From positions 1 to 5,866 of the forward strand of contig CALCCV010000404.1 in the NCBI GenBank assembly GCA_937900305.1: a stretch of 5,866 bases of DNA, written 5' to 3'. Shown here one piece after another: positions 5,607 to 5,866 of this stretch; positions within the stretch are counted from its first letter, which is position 1; every line of letters begins with the position of its first letter. The position numbers and the translations under genes are program-made. The notes under the pieces are model-generated. The model worked only from the letters and a program-made list of their open reading frames with translations, ran no database searches and was not told where the DNA came from. This DNA comes from an uncultured Pseudobdellovibrionaceae bacterium (GTDB lineage Bacteria > Bdellovibrionota > Bdellovibrionia > Bdellovibrionales > Bdellovibrionaceae).

Positions 5607-5866
5607 ATTGACTTGATTGAAGCAGGATCGGCGCACGGTTTCGCTGGGGCTACAGGACTCTGCAAACTTTCCTCAAAATTTCGATCCATAAAAAGGTTTG
5701 ACCCGACTCACTAAAGGTTTTTTTGCTACTTCGTACCTTAGCGCGGGAATGCAAATGCATTTTTTCAGGCCTCGGCATCTTTTCTGTACTTGTTTGGAGC
5801 AGACTTATTGACTATTTCCAATCTCAAAAGTTCGAATGCAAATCTGAGGACTCCAATTGAAAAATA
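5607..5866. other. No supported gene; non-coding or edge region
   Basis: No reading frame with a plausible start and length was found on either strand, and no tRNA-like cloverleaf. A weak hairpin AATGC-AAAT-GCATT (5748-5761) runs into a T-run ending at 5765, too AT-rich and too far from the preceding stop to call a terminator. TTGACT at 5808-5813 with a poor -10 might serve a gene beyond the right edge. Confidence 0.5.

Noticed and set aside
5748..5765. Hairpin plus T-run as terminator of the small exported gene
   Set aside because: Stem is five mostly A-T pairs and lies about 140 bases after the stop; too weak and too distant.
5819..5850. TTCGAAT-like T-loop suggesting a tRNA
   Set aside because: No matching T-stem, anticodon arm or acceptor stem around it.
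1..5866. CRISPR array, insertion-sequence ends or long direct repeats
   Set aside because: No regularly spaced repeats, transposase-like frames or terminal inverted repeats were seen by eye.

Overview
The window looks like about 5.5 kb of chromosome from a Gram-negative (diderm) bacterium, with the 3' end of a eukaryotic giant-virus-type capsid gene at its left edge. Bacterial features are two proteins with N-terminal signal peptides, a 12-helix RND permease joined to a periplasmic LolA-like domain, an intrinsic terminator with a U-tract, a consensus TATAAT box, and Shine-Dalgarno sequences (clear at 4184-4190 and 5171-5177). GC is roughly 45-47% by rough hand count of sampled lines. The protein style would fit a Bdellovibrionota-like or other former delta-proteobacterial lineage, but this is a guess; nothing here fixes the taxon.

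Layout. 1-305 (+): last 100 codons of a major capsid protein (MCP) of the nucleocytoplasmic large DNA virus (NCLDV) type, with near-textbook C-terminal motifs. 306-376: an AT palindrome followed by a bidirectional-looking intrinsic terminator where the MCP gene and the next gene converge. 375-1832 (-): a 485-aa exported protein whose two-part organisation and single cysteine pair suggest a TULIP/BPI-like lipid-binding fold. 1833-1888: very tight divergent control region with overlapping candidate promoters. 1840-5040 (+): a 1066-aa protein made of an RND/MMPL-type 12-TM permease, a His/Pro-rich linker, a thirteenth helix that looks like a signal peptide, and a C-terminal LolA-like (outer-membrane lipoprotein-sorting) domain. 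A good Shine-Dalgarno and ATG sit exactly at the fusion joint. 5041-5189: a leader rich in small hairpins, ending at the ribosome binding site of the next gene. 5190-5606 (+): a 138-aa exported protein with a DxDxDG-type calcium-loop motif. 5607-5866: no supported gene.

How the genes may work together (inference): the divergent pair encodes an inner-membrane RND permease with a tethered periplasmic LolA-like domain and a separate exported protein that may be TULIP-like. Both soluble folds usually hold hydrophobic ligands, so the pair could form a lipid or lipoprotein traffic route across the periplasm. The permease lacks the usual acidic residues in TM4 and TM10, so its energy coupling may be unusual. 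The small exported gene has its own leader and no evident functional tie to the pair.

The most striking point is the NCLDV-type MCP beside bacterial genes. It is either a genuine virus-to-bacterium (or bacterium-to-virus) juxtaposition or an assembly chimera. The window cannot decide this, because the MCP gene is cut by the left edge.
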